NCBI GenBank assembly: GCA_016165875.1
Contig: JABBOT010000017.1
Coordinates: 1,279,330 to 1,343,329, forward strand
Origin: Acanthopleura granulata
Lineage: Eukaryota; Mollusca; Polyplacophora; Chitonida; Chitonidae
Direction: 5' to 3'
DNA length: 64,000 nucleotides
The first letter of the stretch is position 1, and each line of letters begins with the position of its first letter. Under the pieces are notes generated by a model. It was not told the origin of the DNA, did no database searches, and saw nothing but the letters and a program-made list of their open reading frames with translations. Shown here one piece after another: positions 36,525 through 49,316 of the stretch. Position numbers and translations under genes: made by a program.

Positions 36525-36952
36525 GTCACATGAGCCACCCGTTGACCTGGAAAGCCCGGAGATCGATGACAATGGCGTCTGGGCAGCCCATAAATAAGCT
36601 CCAACGAGAAACTTGTCTTCTAAGCACTGTTAAAAGGCCTCGTGTGGAGACGGTTCAAGCGATTTGGTCTTTGTGTGGCCTCTCCGTGAACCTCACAGAA
36701 ACGCGTACCACATATGTCTGTCCGTTTGCATTTGGCTTCGAAGATTTGTGCAGGGTTTCTCATGAACTTATAAGCATCTACGAAGCCAAGTTTTGCGCGT
36801 CGTTTTCCACTTGTGTGAGGCTTCACTTAGCTAACCGGACGCAAACAGAACAGTGTTCCATTTTCATCGATAGGATTCAGAGAGAACGTGATACGGGTCT
36901 TGTGCAAAGAGGAGAAATATTAACAGTAGTGCCGACATGTAGACAATTGTAA
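36525..36952 (+). CDS. GC-richer island with coding potential, two alternative readings
   Basis: Two readings compete. (1) A 140-codon uninterrupted ORF, 36530-36952, with eight cysteines spread over its length, for example EDLCRVSHEL and FCASFSTCVRL; its codon use looks coding-like. (2) A terminal exon 36525-36597 after the acceptor agtatttgcag, giving an acidic 23-residue tail (PPVDLESPEIDDNGVW) and TAA. They are in different frames, so at most one is the main product. Neither is recognised, and no promoter or polyadenylation signal is clear. The island stands out from AT-rich flanks. Confidence 0.25.
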
Positions 36953-38104
36953 AGAATATGAGAGATAACGTGGAGTCTCAAGATTCACAAATCAGCGCGT
37001 TTTGCGACACGAATCAGTATACAGTTATTCACCGATGTCTAATTAAAAGAACTGCGATGTTCATCTAAAGGCTTCCTGATTTCACCAGGAATGTGTGACC
37101 ATTTACTTGCTGTCACACTACTCACATAATTCGTGAAATAAACCACAGACACACACTGTTAAAAGCAACTAACTCATCTCCCTGTACGGGGCGTAAGTGT
37201 TTTTCAGCAGGCCCAGTGTCTACGTCATAAGGGGCAAAAACATATGAACTCCAATCACCTTCTAATGGCATTTTCAACATTATGGAACGGTTATTACCAC
37301 CAAAGTTAAGGTTGACCAAGACCAGTACAGGCATGGGAATCTCCACAATTCCTTGTCTTTGATTCATGGATCAATCTGACCGATGAAACATTTGCAATTC
37401 ACGTGTGCTGAGAACGAAGGCATGGTTTGCACGAATCTCGGTTTTATTTACTTAAACGCACAGCAAGCACACCGAGTCAAACCGTTCAATCTCCGCAAAA
37501 TAAGTTAGCTTTTGTCTAACATCTTTTGTGACGCCTTCATAACCATTCCGATGAAAGTTACCGTCCACTCTGCTCCGCTACCATCAGTAAATAAGTCAGG
37601 ATCAGCTTCAATTTTCTTACGCGGAACGGCAGAAAAGTCACGTGGGAAAATCTCGCGTTAATCAATACTGTTCGTGATTTGGAATTTACCCCGGAAACTC
37701 CCTTTTCTATCTCTCGTCTACATCGTCGGCGTTTGTATGGATTTAGAGGGTGGATAGATCGGTGGTAATTGAGCAATGCTTACTGGTAGGCAAATAGACT
37801 GTGGTCGCAATCTGAAATATCCATATACCATTACCTGTACACAATTCCCTGTGCCATTCATCTTTAGTGCGAAAATCACAGAGATTACATCTACCAGCAC
37901 CAGCTTCATTTACTTAAGTAGGGAGTAAAACCTAGCACTTATCTAATCCTATTTTTAATTTTTTTTTCTATTAATGATAGAGATGAAAGTGTGTAAGGCT
38001 AGTCTTACTTTTCATTTAAGGACGCTTGAGTTACATTCTTTATTCGCTACCATTTTGTTTAAAATTCACTGTGTGAGTTGGAATTGAACTAAGATACAAA
38101 CGAC
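36953..38104. other. No supported gene
   Basis: An 81-codon minus frame at 37122-37367 looks moderately coding-like but lacks splice or family support. Confidence 0.35.
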
Positions 38105-38245
38105 TATGGTACAGAGAGTAAAACGAGGGCGACAATGACAGTGTGGCAGTTGCCATTTGGTCAGACGTGACCGGTGACCGAGTTCTTTGTCAGTTTACCT
38201 CAGTAACGCTTTCATTCTGAGGGCTTAGGTGGATTCACACTTAAC
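38105..38245 (+). repeat. Family A copy, 5' part
   Basis: It contains gacaatgacagtgtggcagt and gtttacctcagtaacgcttt. Confidence 0.5.
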
Positions 38246-38603
38246 ATCTGTTCCATTTTGTAACTTGTCTAGACGTAACAGAACATTCATATCCCGGCTA
38301 ATTCTATGTTCTACCCATCTCGTGTTTCTGTAGGTTTAAATGTCACATCGCCTTTCCCCATACACTGAGAATGAAATGCCAATTATAAATGGTATTGCAT
38401 TTGGACCTTTCAAACCGACGACGAGCCATTGAGTGGAAAAGAGTAGGTGTCTCTTCATATCTGGTTACAGACAAGTCAGTACGGAGAGCCGCAACTAAAT
38501 TTGATTTTACTACGATTGGTTTTCTGGCTAACTAGCCCACACTACTTTTCCGCCGTCATAAAACTGACAAATCACTATATCTGTATGACGAAAAGAATGA
38601 GCG

Positions 38604-38710
38604 ATTTATTTATTTATTTATGTATTTATTTATATGATTGAATATTCAAGAATATTTCACGTATATATGTATCACAACGGCCAGAAATTCCGGGGGGACC
38701 ATGCGCAGGT
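38604..38710 (-). mobile_element. Degraded SINE with TTTA tail
   Basis: A (TTTA)n run at 38604-38635 precedes attcaagaatatttcacg and a cggccag remnant. Confidence 0.5.
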
Positions 38711-38713
38711 TTA

Positions 38714-38740
38714 GAATGAATGATTAAGGTTTGACACCAG
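38714..38740 (-). mobile_element. Short LINE-tail remnant
   Basis: gaatgaatgattaaggtttg matches the reverse complement of the tail only. Confidence 0.3.
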
Positions 38741-40565
38741 TACGGGGAATAGAGACAAAAAAAAGACTCATCAATACTGCGCCTAAATTTCCTTGCCTTA
38801 TGGTGGTATGGACAGGGTTATAATGTTTTGGTGGCCGTCTTGACGCCCTTTTGTACAGATTTATGACTGTTTCCACGTCTTGTAATTCATACGCCACACC
38901 TTCGTAAAAACATTACATTTGCTATACTACAGAAAGGGAGAAAGCCACGGTCACCTGAAAAAATCAAAGATAGTCTTATCGAATTGTGAAACGAAGGAAC
39001 ATACGACAAGACTCTCTTTTAAAATACACCAGTTTTATGTGATTGAGAAAATTAGATGATCATGTACTCGTAAATGGGACAACTTTCCCCACGCAATGGC
39101 GTATCGGGCACACGCTATACTGGCTATTTTCCTCTTGCATTGCATGGGCAATTCGTTATCAGTTTGTCTATAAAAACAACATTGTAGAGACAATAATGAC
39201 CGATAGACAACACAGCTTTGGAATGACGAGCTTTTTCCGCGTTAAATTTACTATGATGACTATCTCCGTCTGAACTTGGTCCATCCAGTTTTAGGATATT
39301 TTCCTCAGGCTGTATAACCAAGGAAGCCATTTCAGTATACAGGGAAGGGTCTCCATGTCCAAGGTACATGTAAACCGGTGACAGATGGCTTGATCAGCTG
39401 ACATTCGAGAGGTTTACGCAACAGTTGAATAACACAGCATTTCTTACTGCACGCCTCTGTTTATAGTTAAATGTTTTTCTGCCGACATGCCTAAAGACCT
39501 GTGCCAGACACACCTACTCGTCTATTCCAGATATCGTCCTGCCGTGAAAGACATCACCTCTGTATCGAATGTTTATAAATCACCGTTGGTTGTGATGTGG
39601 GAAGCCGAGTGCTATGGCTAGAGCAGACAGAGATGTTTACTTTACAGTACTTCCTGAGATCTGGACCTGTCCTGGGCGAGTGACTAGTGTACAGTTAGGA
39701 ATTCATTTATCAAGCAAATAATCAAGCTCTGACTGATTTTGAGCTCAACGGTGATCACAAACCATCGTCGGTCTTACTAGCTAAGTCATTTTTCGAATCA
39801 CCTTATTTATTTGCCAGTTGGAAAAATCCAGACATTTACACAATGTAGAAGGTGATCGGGCGAGAACAAAAATCCCGAAGGTTTTCCCTTTTTCCAGGAT
39901 ATGTGCCATTCAAAACTGATAAACGTGATGATATTAGGGTTATAAAAACTTTACAACGTTAAAATTATTCGCCTGTTCATTTGCGCTTTAAATTTGTGGA
40001 AATCACCCTGTGTTAGCCATTTTCAGGTGTGATTTGAAAAAATTACAGAGGGATGTAACAAGGTTCTGGTGACTTACTCTGTAGCAATGGCGTAACATCT
40101 GCAAAATGGCGTTATGTTTTATCGTGTAAAATTAAATCTTACACTGCAATAAAACACCATCGCCAAGCTCCTGTCCTATCGTACTCTCTCTCCTTGAAAT
40201 ATCCTCAAACCGTTGTGGTTTTTTACGCTGACAGCAGCAAAATGTATCCCTTCCAAACCGTTGCCATATCCCTTCCAGTATCAATGAAAAATGACCTGAA
40301 AGTATCTTATTATACTGCAGCGATTATGTATCATCTGCAAGGCGATGCAATCTTCACTCCATAACAACGACATAACAATCTGAGTGCAGCTTTTGCCACG
40401 CAAACTTTTGAATTGACTTAAAAAGACCTAAATATACATGTATATGTAAACGGACAGCAACTGGAATTTTCGCAAACACTTCGACTTTCTTGTATACTTA
40501 AACTGGTGATTCGAAAGAAGTAAAGCTTAATCAAAAATCGATTAAGGTAGTTTACACTTGTATAT
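38741..40565. other. No gene or clear repeat recognised
   Basis: Short frames only. Confidence 0.45.
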
Positions 40566-40720
40566 AGGTGCCGAAACCGACATTTGTCCTCAACCAAAAC
40601 GGTCGTTCCGGGTCAATATTCACAAGATCAGTTCAAAAAAACGATAGATAACACAAACTATCAAGGAACTAAGAAAATATATAGAATAAAAAATTAGGAC
40701 AGATTCACATTACACAGTGA
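40566..40720 (+). repeat. Family C dispersed repeat
   Basis: It contains tgccgaaaccgacatttgtc, cgatagataacacaaactat and aattaggacagattcacat. Closest to the 4.7-kb copy. Confidence 0.55.
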
Positions 40721-40734
40721 AAACTTCCGGAAAT

Positions 40735-40985
40735 TCTTCTAGAGTAATTCGAGACCAGTGATGTGAAATAAATACTGAATATCGCCGCATTTTGTCACTT
40801 CAGTCTAAGTTCAAATGGTGCTTCAGCAGTACTTGACGGGGGGCGCATGCTGTTAAAATGTTAGACAGGTAGTTTAAAACCCCTACTAAGGTAAATTAAT
40901 GAAATGTAGGATTTCACCGGCCAAGTATGAACATTTGCCAACTATCACACTGTCGTCGTTGTTCTGTTTTAACTCTCCGTACTAT
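40735..40985 (-). repeat. Family A copy, reverse
   Basis: From ctagagtaattcgagacca near 40740 to tttgccaactatcacactgt and cgtcgttgttctg near 40970. It directly follows a family C copy. Confidence 0.6.
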
Positions 40986-41387
40986 AACCTTTCCTGTAAC
41001 GGACAATGGATTTCCCGCTAGCAATGCGATTGCTCGGATACACCCTGACACGAACGGGGCTGCACAAGCTTGCTGGCTGATCGATACAATCCATTCTTGG
41101 ACCGATCCTTTTGCGTATGTATGCGACCAGGTTTATGTGTGCAAAGAGTTCAATACGTCAGTCACGGCACTATTAATGTCATACCTACATTCCGTACAAT
41201 TGTACCTGAAATTGGCAAAGGCATGGAGTCATAATGAGCCCGTGTGCACACCTGTGCTGTTGTCATGCGTACAAGGTAATCAATGTTTTCCAAGGGTCAG
41301 CGGGATAAGGCCGGCAGGGCGCCTCACTGGTAAACATAACCCGAGAAGTTGTACGTATCAACATCAACATTTACATTCAATCTAACT

Positions 41388-41655
41388 GAGGCCCTTTCGT
41401 GGCGTAGTTTTAAACGTGCTCTCCGCAGCACGCTGACCGGCGAAGCGCTCACAAATGCGGTCGCTTTTAGTTTAAGCCTTCTCATGTCGGCTCCCTCTCC
41501 GGTCCTAGGTGAGAAGATCTACTACATGCCAGCGCCCTGCGGATGATCCCGGGGTTTCCCCTTGGGCTCTGCCAAGCCTCCTCTCACCATAATGCTGGCC
41601 GCCGTTGTATAAGTGAAATATTTTTGAGTAAGGCGTAAAACAATCCGCAAAAGTA
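41388..41655 (+). mobile_element. Full-length but diverged SINE, forward
   Basis: A diverged tRNA-like head precedes gctcacaaatgcggtcgc. Ccggggtttccccttgggct, aataatgctggccgccgtt and gagtaaggcgtaaaacaa follow. Confidence 0.7.
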
Positions 41656-43302
41656 TATAAATCGAACTGAATTCTAGACACTCTACCCTTAGTTGCAGGT
41701 ACTGTTAAGATACTTAATACAGGCATTCTGGTGGCTTATCCTTGACACTTTGCGGTAAGAACAGTGCAGTGACGACAATGTAATACGTATAGTTTGCGAA
41801 GTGTCACACGTAGGCTCTTGTACTGTTTGTAGGCTTATCCTTCAATAGCAACAACTGACTAGCCCCACCACAATAGCTTTATTCGAAATTAAATAAAAAA
41901 TGCAGTGATGTCACCAGCAATGTATATGATGTCACTGGTGCAGAATTTACCTTAAGTTCTGTGTTATTAGGACGTAAACTTGTGAATTTGAATTCAATAA
42001 ACAACTCGCGGAATCTAGCATATGCCCAGAGGTCACATCGGTACACCCCTTTTGCATTTGCCACTTATGGCATTTCTTGAAGCCCTCAGATTGGTTTAGG
42101 TCGCAGATTGTATATTCTGCGCTTGCCAAGTGCAGCTCTTCAGCTCTTGTATATTTCATTCACTTATGTAAAAGGGTTCTTAAGGGAGTCTGTACGGCCA
42201 TTTACACCATCGGATATGTTAACTCGGGAACAAGTCTGAAGTAGGACACTGGAACTAGATTGGTTGAATCAATTTTTAATGTCAGTCACGACACTTACTT
42301 CAAATTACCAGCCTGTGCCTGTTTACATTTCTGTAGTCGTAATTAGCACTACGTAGAGAAGTGGTCTAAAATAAAATTTGAAATTGAGACAGTGGTAGGA
42401 GAGTACAATGTGACGAGTTCATTTACTACACCCATAGCTGTAGTAGTACATGTTTATGCTAAGACTTTTTGTACTCATTGCTGCTATGTTAAATTTGTAC
42501 AGTGCTGTTCGAGGCTTTGCGTGAGTGCTGGTTTGGCAACGCTCATGTTACCTTCTGAGCGGATGACGCTCGGCGAATGGCCAGCAATCTTCCACTTGTA
42601 TCTGTCTTCACTTCAGACGTCGAAATGTTTGCCAGTGATTTGCCATAGGTCGGTGCATTAATCCCGCCATTTTGGCTCGTCCAACCATAGAACTGACCGC
42701 CATAGTATGAATGAAAAGTAAGTGGGTATTGCGTTGCGCAAAAATGAGATAAACAAAATTAATTAAGTTATACAAAAATATTCTGTTAACATGACAGGCG
42801 TGGAACACTTTTATTTTTATTTAATCTGTGAGTTTAAGAGATATAACGATAAGCACAGGGTGGAATTAAGAAATAAAAGTACAGGGTACATTGATTGTGA
42901 ACACGAGGACTTCCCCACCTCGCATTTTCTCTATTCGCCTTTGGACTCCAAATTTACAGCATATCTTTGCTCGTTGACAGATATGTTTGGAGATGTAGCA
43001 ACTGCTACACACAGTTGTCAATATCATGAATCAGATGAGCTATTCATCTATTACGGGGTTTGTTCATATCACGAAAAACAAACATAATATGTGGGTGCGT
43101 GGAATTACTGAGTAGGTAAACTATGGTTGAGATAGATGTTTGTTTATAGTCAACAAATCTGTTCATTGAACCTGAAACATCAACAAATAACCGGGAATGG
43201 AATAACTGCGGTTAAGTTGACTGCGCAGCACTCTCAGACACCGGAGATACTTTTGAGGCAGGCCACGGGCGAGACGGACGTATATACCATTCCGAGCAGA
43301 AC
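41656..43302. other. Upstream flank of the five-exon gene
   Basis: A diverged family A fragment is likely at about 41740-41955. No convincing core promoter was found. Confidence 0.35.
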
Positions 43303-43354
43303 ATGGATGCTGGGGTGTTTATTTTCGCCGGTCTAATCTTGATTGCCACCCAAC
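43303..43354 (+). CDS. Exon 1: start codon and signal peptide
   Basis: The exon encodes 17 codons plus one base, reading MDAGVFIFAGLILIATQ, a compact hydrophobic secretion signal. It ends at a strong donor (caac|gtaagt). The single leftover base C joins the AA that opens the exon at 53997 to make a glutamine codon, so splicing keeps the frame into the cysteine-rich ectodomain. I chose this ATG because it directly precedes the hydrophobic core and gives phase 1. Another small exon inside the 10.6-kb intron cannot be excluded, but none is required. A TATATA at 43281-43286 is too close to the ATG to be a normal TATA box for this start. Confidence 0.7.
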
Positions 43355-43917
43355 GTAAGTTTTTTTTTTTAACAGGCTAATGCTTGATTATTTTAGGAGA
43401 CGGTTTGCTTACGTTGTCATGCAGCCAGGGACATCTTTCTCTAGCCTGTTTGTGAGTGGTACATGTACGTTACCTACCTGTTGCATTCTGTATACCAAAT
43501 GACGGAGATCAAGCTCTGCTTAGCGAAAGGAAATTTCAGTACCATACCAGCTGTGTATTTAGAATCAGCCCGATGAAATCTGCTTGTCATTGAACTGGGA
43601 ATTCAAGATATTGATTTTCCAGACGTTAATCTAGATTTTTGACTCATTGCTCGGTGTGATAGCTAAGCAAATTGACACAAACCTGAAAGGGTTATGTTAA
43701 TAATACGATAGCACCCTGCTGTTTTGCCACCAAGACGCCAATCTCATTTCTACTAGGAAGTTATGTAGTAACGGTGACATCAGAAGACGTCGGGGTTCGT
43801 TGGTGTGGGCTCCTTGATTTACTATATCAATGAATTGTTAATTCACAGTTGGTGTCACTGCGCTCAGCCTAAGCTGTATGCATGCCTATTCATTTTTTCT
43901 TTTTTTTCCGGCATATT

Positions 43918-44112
43918 TCCGTGGCCGAGGAAATACCCATGTGCTATTCACCAACGTGATCTCTGTGAGTTCAAGTCTAGCTTAAGTTAGCTTACTCTCT
44001 GGACGCAAGTGGAAAGGTCCGCTAGCAACCTGCGAATATTCGCAGGTTTTCCCCGAGCTCTGCCTGGTTTCCTCCCACCATAATGCTGCCCACCGTCGTA
44101 TAAGTGAAATGA
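43918..44112 (+). mobile_element. SINE, forward, in intron 1 of the five-exon gene
   Basis: It begins gtggccgaggaaat, has the B-box-like ctctgtgagttcaagtc, then cccgagctctgcctggttt and cataatgctgcccaccgtcg. It contains the 22-bp palindrome reported separately. Confidence 0.75.
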
Positions 44113-44319
44113 TATATAATATTAAATCAGATGAAGAATATCGGCCGCGCACTTATGACGCGCTCACGGAATGACTGTGGGAAGACTGTTCGACCATGTC
44201 ATTTTGTCTCTACTATACTGTCATTTCTCCTCCATTTGCTTTTTTTGTTGTTGTTGTTCATATTAACCCCCCCCCCCCCAAGACGTTATCGTTGATATGG
44301 TGTCGGACGGGATATTTGA

Positions 44320-44425
44320 GTTGAGCAAAACCAGACAAAGCCTCGAGGAAACCACCGGTCAAAGCATCAGCCTAAGAAGCAAGGGCTGGATTCGAACTCG
44401 CGATGTCACTGGTGTAAGGCTAGGA
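44320..44425 (-). mobile_element. Possible tRNA-derived SINE head, reverse
   Basis: The plus-strand text ggattcgaactcgcgatg is the reverse complement of a good B-box (gagttcgaatcc). A body-like segment (cctcgaggaaaccac) lies on its 3' side. Not assigned to the common family. Confidence 0.35.
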
Positions 44426-47369
44426 AATATTCTGCAGAAGCTATTAGTCTTTTCCCGCAGCGAGAGAGTGTGTTAGTTCCTGGGACCTTCGCCATTGTAA
44501 TATGTAAAAAAAGTCATTCGCATTCTTTCGACTACTGGCATTTCTAAAGTATACGGCAGATTACATGAAAGGGGCTTTTCCTTAGTTTCTTTGCAACTCA
44601 TTTCCTCTCGACGTATTTTAACTACCGTTATTGTCCTCGCAGTGCTGGTGCACTTTTCTTTGAGGGCAGATGGACGGTGTCTAATATTAGCTGAAATAAC
44701 AACAGTGTGGAAAAAAGAAGGGGCTCGGTCAAAGTTAAAGCACGGGAATTAGGCGTCTTTGCGTGAGATTTAAAATCCCGATCCTTCAGCATGAATGACG
44801 GACAGAGTTTATATCTGCCCAATTACAATGTCTACCACTTACCATCTGGCGCCGAGGTTGTTAAATGTAGCCAACCCTCGTACTAGTTTTTAACCGGTTG
44901 CATCAAGAGCAGGCCGAGGCTGAAGGAAGTATTGACTGAGGTGAATTATGTGAGGGAGAAACATCCATAGCACATGTGTTGCTCCATGCATTCTCCAACA
45001 GCTGTTTGTTACAGCAGCTATGCAAGTGTAGTGCTATGCCCTGGAAAAATGAAGGAAAATGTCTCGGGAAAATTTAAAAATCAGATATCTGTCTCTTTAA
45101 ATACTTTCTTTATTTGGTTGTTTATTTACTTATTTGATTTTGGTTTATGTGTGGTGTCCATTCTGGTCGTTCCTTTTCTTACGTGCCTTTTTACCGGAGT
45201 CATATATGGTAATTGGGAACAATGAGTATACTTCAGAACATCCCGTATGATAACAGAATTTGGGACAGGTGTATAGCATAGCATGCATAAAATAGTTTAT
45301 ACGACTCCATTCAGAAAACCAAAGATGCGTACATGTGAAATCGTGACTATTACTGCTGAATGTAATTCATTTACTAGAAGCGATAAACTCACGTCACCAG
45401 TCAGCCAATGCTTTATCTCCATTTTCAGATATTAGATCAGCTGCCACAATCGAACACCATGTTTAAACCACATAATGGCGTTCCAAGTCAATATTCGGAA
45501 TACTTTTTTTAAAACTAGTTTAAAGTATTAGTTACGAAAGAAATATATAAGAAATAATATATCATCAGATTGTAAACTGACAAACTATAACAGAGGAGCA
45601 GTCCTCAGAGGCAGGATAGTTAGTCGACAATCTAGGTGTGACATCCACTTCAAGTTTATAATTCGCAGTCCGTGAATAATTTCCAGGTCAAATATAATTG
45701 TCCTCGCGCCCTAGCAGGTTGATTACAGCTGTTCGTTATAGCACCTTGTTGATGTAATAAGCATGGATACGTATACATCCCTCTGCAGTGGAATTAGATA
45801 CAAGTATGACAACTATGAAGCTGATCGCCATAGGTGCTGAACGCATTTGCCAACGGGAGTGTGGAGTATGAAAGACTACAGGACAGAGAGTAAAACTCTC
45901 ATCTGGTAGACGGCAACTTGAAAGTGATGAAACCCGACGTGCTGTCAACTGTCTTAAGACGGGAATTTATTCCAAACTTTCATGTCAATGTTGAATTGAA
46001 AAAGTAACAACTTACATCCCAAGACTTGTACGCTAGAGACCAACTTTTGACAATTTAGGGGTAGATTACCTCTACATTATCAAGAAAAGCGGCACGAGCC
46101 AGAAAACCGACCAAGCATGAATTCATTTTCATTAATCAAACACCCGAATTATGTATTAAAATTACATTCACATACTTTTAAAGGGTTTTATGTCCTGAAA
46201 TTAATGCGGTTGTATGTCAGTTCCAAAATGAGCAGTTGTGATTTATGGACGTGAAGCTTGAAAATACATACCTTAAATTTTGAAATTAATTTTCCAGATT
46301 CTTGAGTATGGTGTTTAACGACAATCAAATGAAAAAGGAAACGTTGCCAGAATTTCTTATGACGCACCTTAGGTAATGTGTTGTGTAAAAGGTAGTGCGA
46401 ATCATCTGCGCCAGTATGATCTATAGAGCTTACTTGACAAACAAAAGAATTGAAAGACCTTAAACTTTGCTCGAAGGGTGAGGTGAAGGTTAACTATATA
46501 CAGCTGATGAATAAAATGTCTACAGAGGCTGCATAATAAAAAAAGAAAGTGTACAACAGACAGTGGTATTCATTTATGCTGTATGTTCACAGGCTGATAG
46601 AGGTTTTAACCGTTCTCCTTGATAGAAGTAGTATGCAGTATGCTTTATAGGTAATTACAGTTAATGTGTATGGAAAAGTGGATAAGGCTCCGACAAAAGC
46701 CGACCATAAGTAGGGCTTGGTTTTCTCCGGATTCATTGCAATCGCTTGATCACTAAAGCCACAACCTACTCAAGTCTTTAATACCCATATTTACCTGCAC
46801 CTGGTGTGTTTGCTGCGCATCGTCGGCATAATCTAGGCCCTATAATTTTGTGAAAACTGATTCAACCACAGTTATTCTGAGGCCAATATATGCTTCGCGC
46901 TCAAGTAACTATATAAAAAAAAGATATCGATTCGTCTCGTGGATTTGTAATGCTAGACGAGCTAATCAATGAGCGCAGTAATTCTCTGCCTCTGCTGGCA
47001 TTAGACCGTCTCAGTGGGTTGGGTCTTTTACGTATGTGATCAACCCCGATATATCGCCCGGGTGAGCACTGGGTACTGTAAACTTCAGTTTAAGTAGGGT
47101 ATAAACTAATGAACGACAACTTTTGGCAGTGTACTGCGCTGTTCGCTGAGTATGAGCAACATACTTTCAAACACCACCACGTGTCAATAAACCGCAAACT
47201 TATAACGAAAATGCAAGAAAGTGTTAAATTGTGGAAAATGAGAGTAATACGCTGAGTAATGATTGCTTGTAACCTGTGACATAAGGATAGACTGCAAGGG
47301 TTATAGCATTTGTAACGTGAAACATAATATGAAGATGCTTAAAGCCACACCCAGAAAGTTTGAATTTTC
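44426..47369. other. Intron 1, first part, without recognised exons
   Basis: A SINE tail at 46.3 kb and a possible family C remnant near 45.48-45.57 kb. No coding-like segment with paired splice sites in phase 1. Confidence 0.4.
46296..46335 (+). mobile_element. SINE tail fragment
   Basis: Only ttcttgagtatggtgtttaa followed by cgacaatcaaatg is present. Confidence 0.4.
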
Positions 47370-47634
47370 TTTCTTTATTTATTTGATCGATGTTTTACGC
47401 CGTATTCAGGAATATTTCACTTATACCAGGGCGCCCAGTATTATAGTGGGAAGAAACTGGACAAAGCCCGGCGGAAACCCACGGCGATCTACAGGCTACT
47501 GGTAGACCTTCCCACGTACGGCCGGAGAGGAAGTCAGCATGAGCTGCACTTGAGCTCATGGCAACTGCACTGGTGGGATGCACCTGGATCGTTACGCTGC
47601 GCTAGCGCGCTAAGTAACTGAGTACTGAGGCCCC
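47370..47634 (-). mobile_element. Full-length SINE, reverse, in intron 1
   Basis: It runs from a tttatt tail through gttttacgccgtattcagg, cagcatgagctgcacttgag and gctgcgctagcgcgctaa to gaggccccga. A complete copy including the tRNA-like head. Confidence 0.82.
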
Positions 47635-47714
47635 GAATTTGATTTTAAGATAGCGTTGAGGTACTACAGTTTCTTTACATTCCGTAAAGTGTTGAAATTC
47701 TAGTATAAAGCGCT

Positions 47715-47885
47715 GCAGTAGGGAGAGTAAAAATCAAACCAGCCACGTGTGAAACATTGTGACAGTTGGCAATGGATCGCACGTAACCTGTGAAATATGG
47801 CATCTTGCCTCTTTACTCCATTCAGGTTTTCATTCCAACTACAGTAGTGTATGATTGTAAATACTTTAGAAATTGTACACCTATA
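47715..47885 (+). repeat. Family A copy, 5' part, in intron 1
   Basis: It contains gtgacagttggcaatggatc, gcacgtaacctgtgaaatat and ttactccattcaggttttca. Confidence 0.55.
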
Positions 47886-48708
47886 GTGTATCTTACACTT
47901 TTCTTCTTACATTATTTTCAGAATGTTGGATTTAACACTTTTAATGTCATATAAACCAGGGTGTGCTGTTTTAAGACAGTCGTGTGTTACAAACATTCAC
48001 TCTTATCAGACTGGTCTAAATATTCGGTCATAGCTATACGTGAAGTAATGTTGAACTTTGCTTGCCAAACGAGTATGAAAGGTTTAATGTTTACATATTT
48101 GTTGACATACGCTGTCGCATTGCTCTGTCAAACATTTGGTTATTTTTACATTCCTATCACTGGGTCATGCTGTTGATGCTTAGATAACGTTAACAATGTT
48201 TGTCTGTGTCTCTGTTGCTTTTCAATCATCATGACGGCAAAAAATGACGAAGCACATTCACTTCAAATGTACACAAAAAGAGAGCCTGTCTTTGACTCCA
48301 ATTCCGATGTCTTCAGAGGGCCTGACACTACGTGTAACCAGCAATACACTGGTCGATTCAGGCAGCAATAGTGCTTATGTTGTTTTTTTTTTTTTTTTTG
48401 CATATTTAAGTATTAGTTTTTGTTGTTTTAAATCATAATCCGAGAGTGACAATGGCTTGAAATCCGAAATCACTTTGGTGGTCTTGCCAGTGTCAAGCAT
48501 TTGTACTGCGAAATAAGGACACCTAATTTAAACTGACAACAACGCAATCACACTCTCGCAGGTTTACGCGGTAATATGGCCCCTTGATTATCAAGTTAGG
48601 GGTGTAATGACTGAGGGGGGATTGGCACTCATTCAATCTTTTCTTGTGGTGTGTGGGACGTATATTTACTGTAAAAAAGTAATTGATTACGTTTAATGAA
48701 GAACTTTT

Positions 48709-48733
48709 TGTGTGTGTGTGTGTGTGTGTGTGT
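48709..48733 (+). repeat. (GT)n microsatellite in intron 1
   Basis: About 12 perfect gt units. Confidence 0.9.
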
Positions 48734-49316
48734 CATTGTAAAGGACATGTGGTACAAAAACTTAGAATGTATACTGTGATTCTCCACTCTATTTTCGTTC
48801 TGTTTTCGTAAATTCGTAGTTCTTACTGAACCTGGTTGTGAAAAGTAGCTCGCCTTCTGTCACTTGGTACACTGTCATCTCCTGACCCAATTTCCCTCTC
48901 AGCTTTCGGGATAATTTTGATCCCAGAAAAAACCCACCAAATAGCACAACTATATGCTCACTATTATATTAATAACATGACTCGCGGTATACGAGCCTTT
49001 CAGGGCGTCTCCTCTATCAACATATAATTTTTGTCAAACGTCGTAGTCTGTACAGTGTGGTTCGGCTTACGACAGTTTAGCGGATATATAGCGTCTGCAT
49101 GAAATACACCAGTACTTTCACTTGTGAAGTCATAGGTTCCAATCCATCGCTCGCTCGCAGGAAAGCGGCTATCAGTCGCGGACATTTGTCAGGTGTTTGT
49201 GTTTGGTAACGTGTGGTCATTATTCATAGATCTGCCCTCTCCCACCTCCAGCATCCATCCCTTCCACAGCATCCAACCACTCCAAGCCCCTTTCTTCGAC
49301 TGTTATATGCCTTTTC

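Noticed and set aside
40927..41385. 152-codon cysteine-containing ORF, considered as a decayed ectodomain exon of the five-exon gene family
   Set aside because: Its start lies in a family A repeat and its end runs into a SINE. The resemblance (VTALLMSYLHSV...EPVC) to exon 5 is too weak and needs an insertion.
43281..43286. TATATA as core promoter of the five-exon gene
   Set aside because: Only about 17 bases before the ATG, so transcription would start inside the coding exon.
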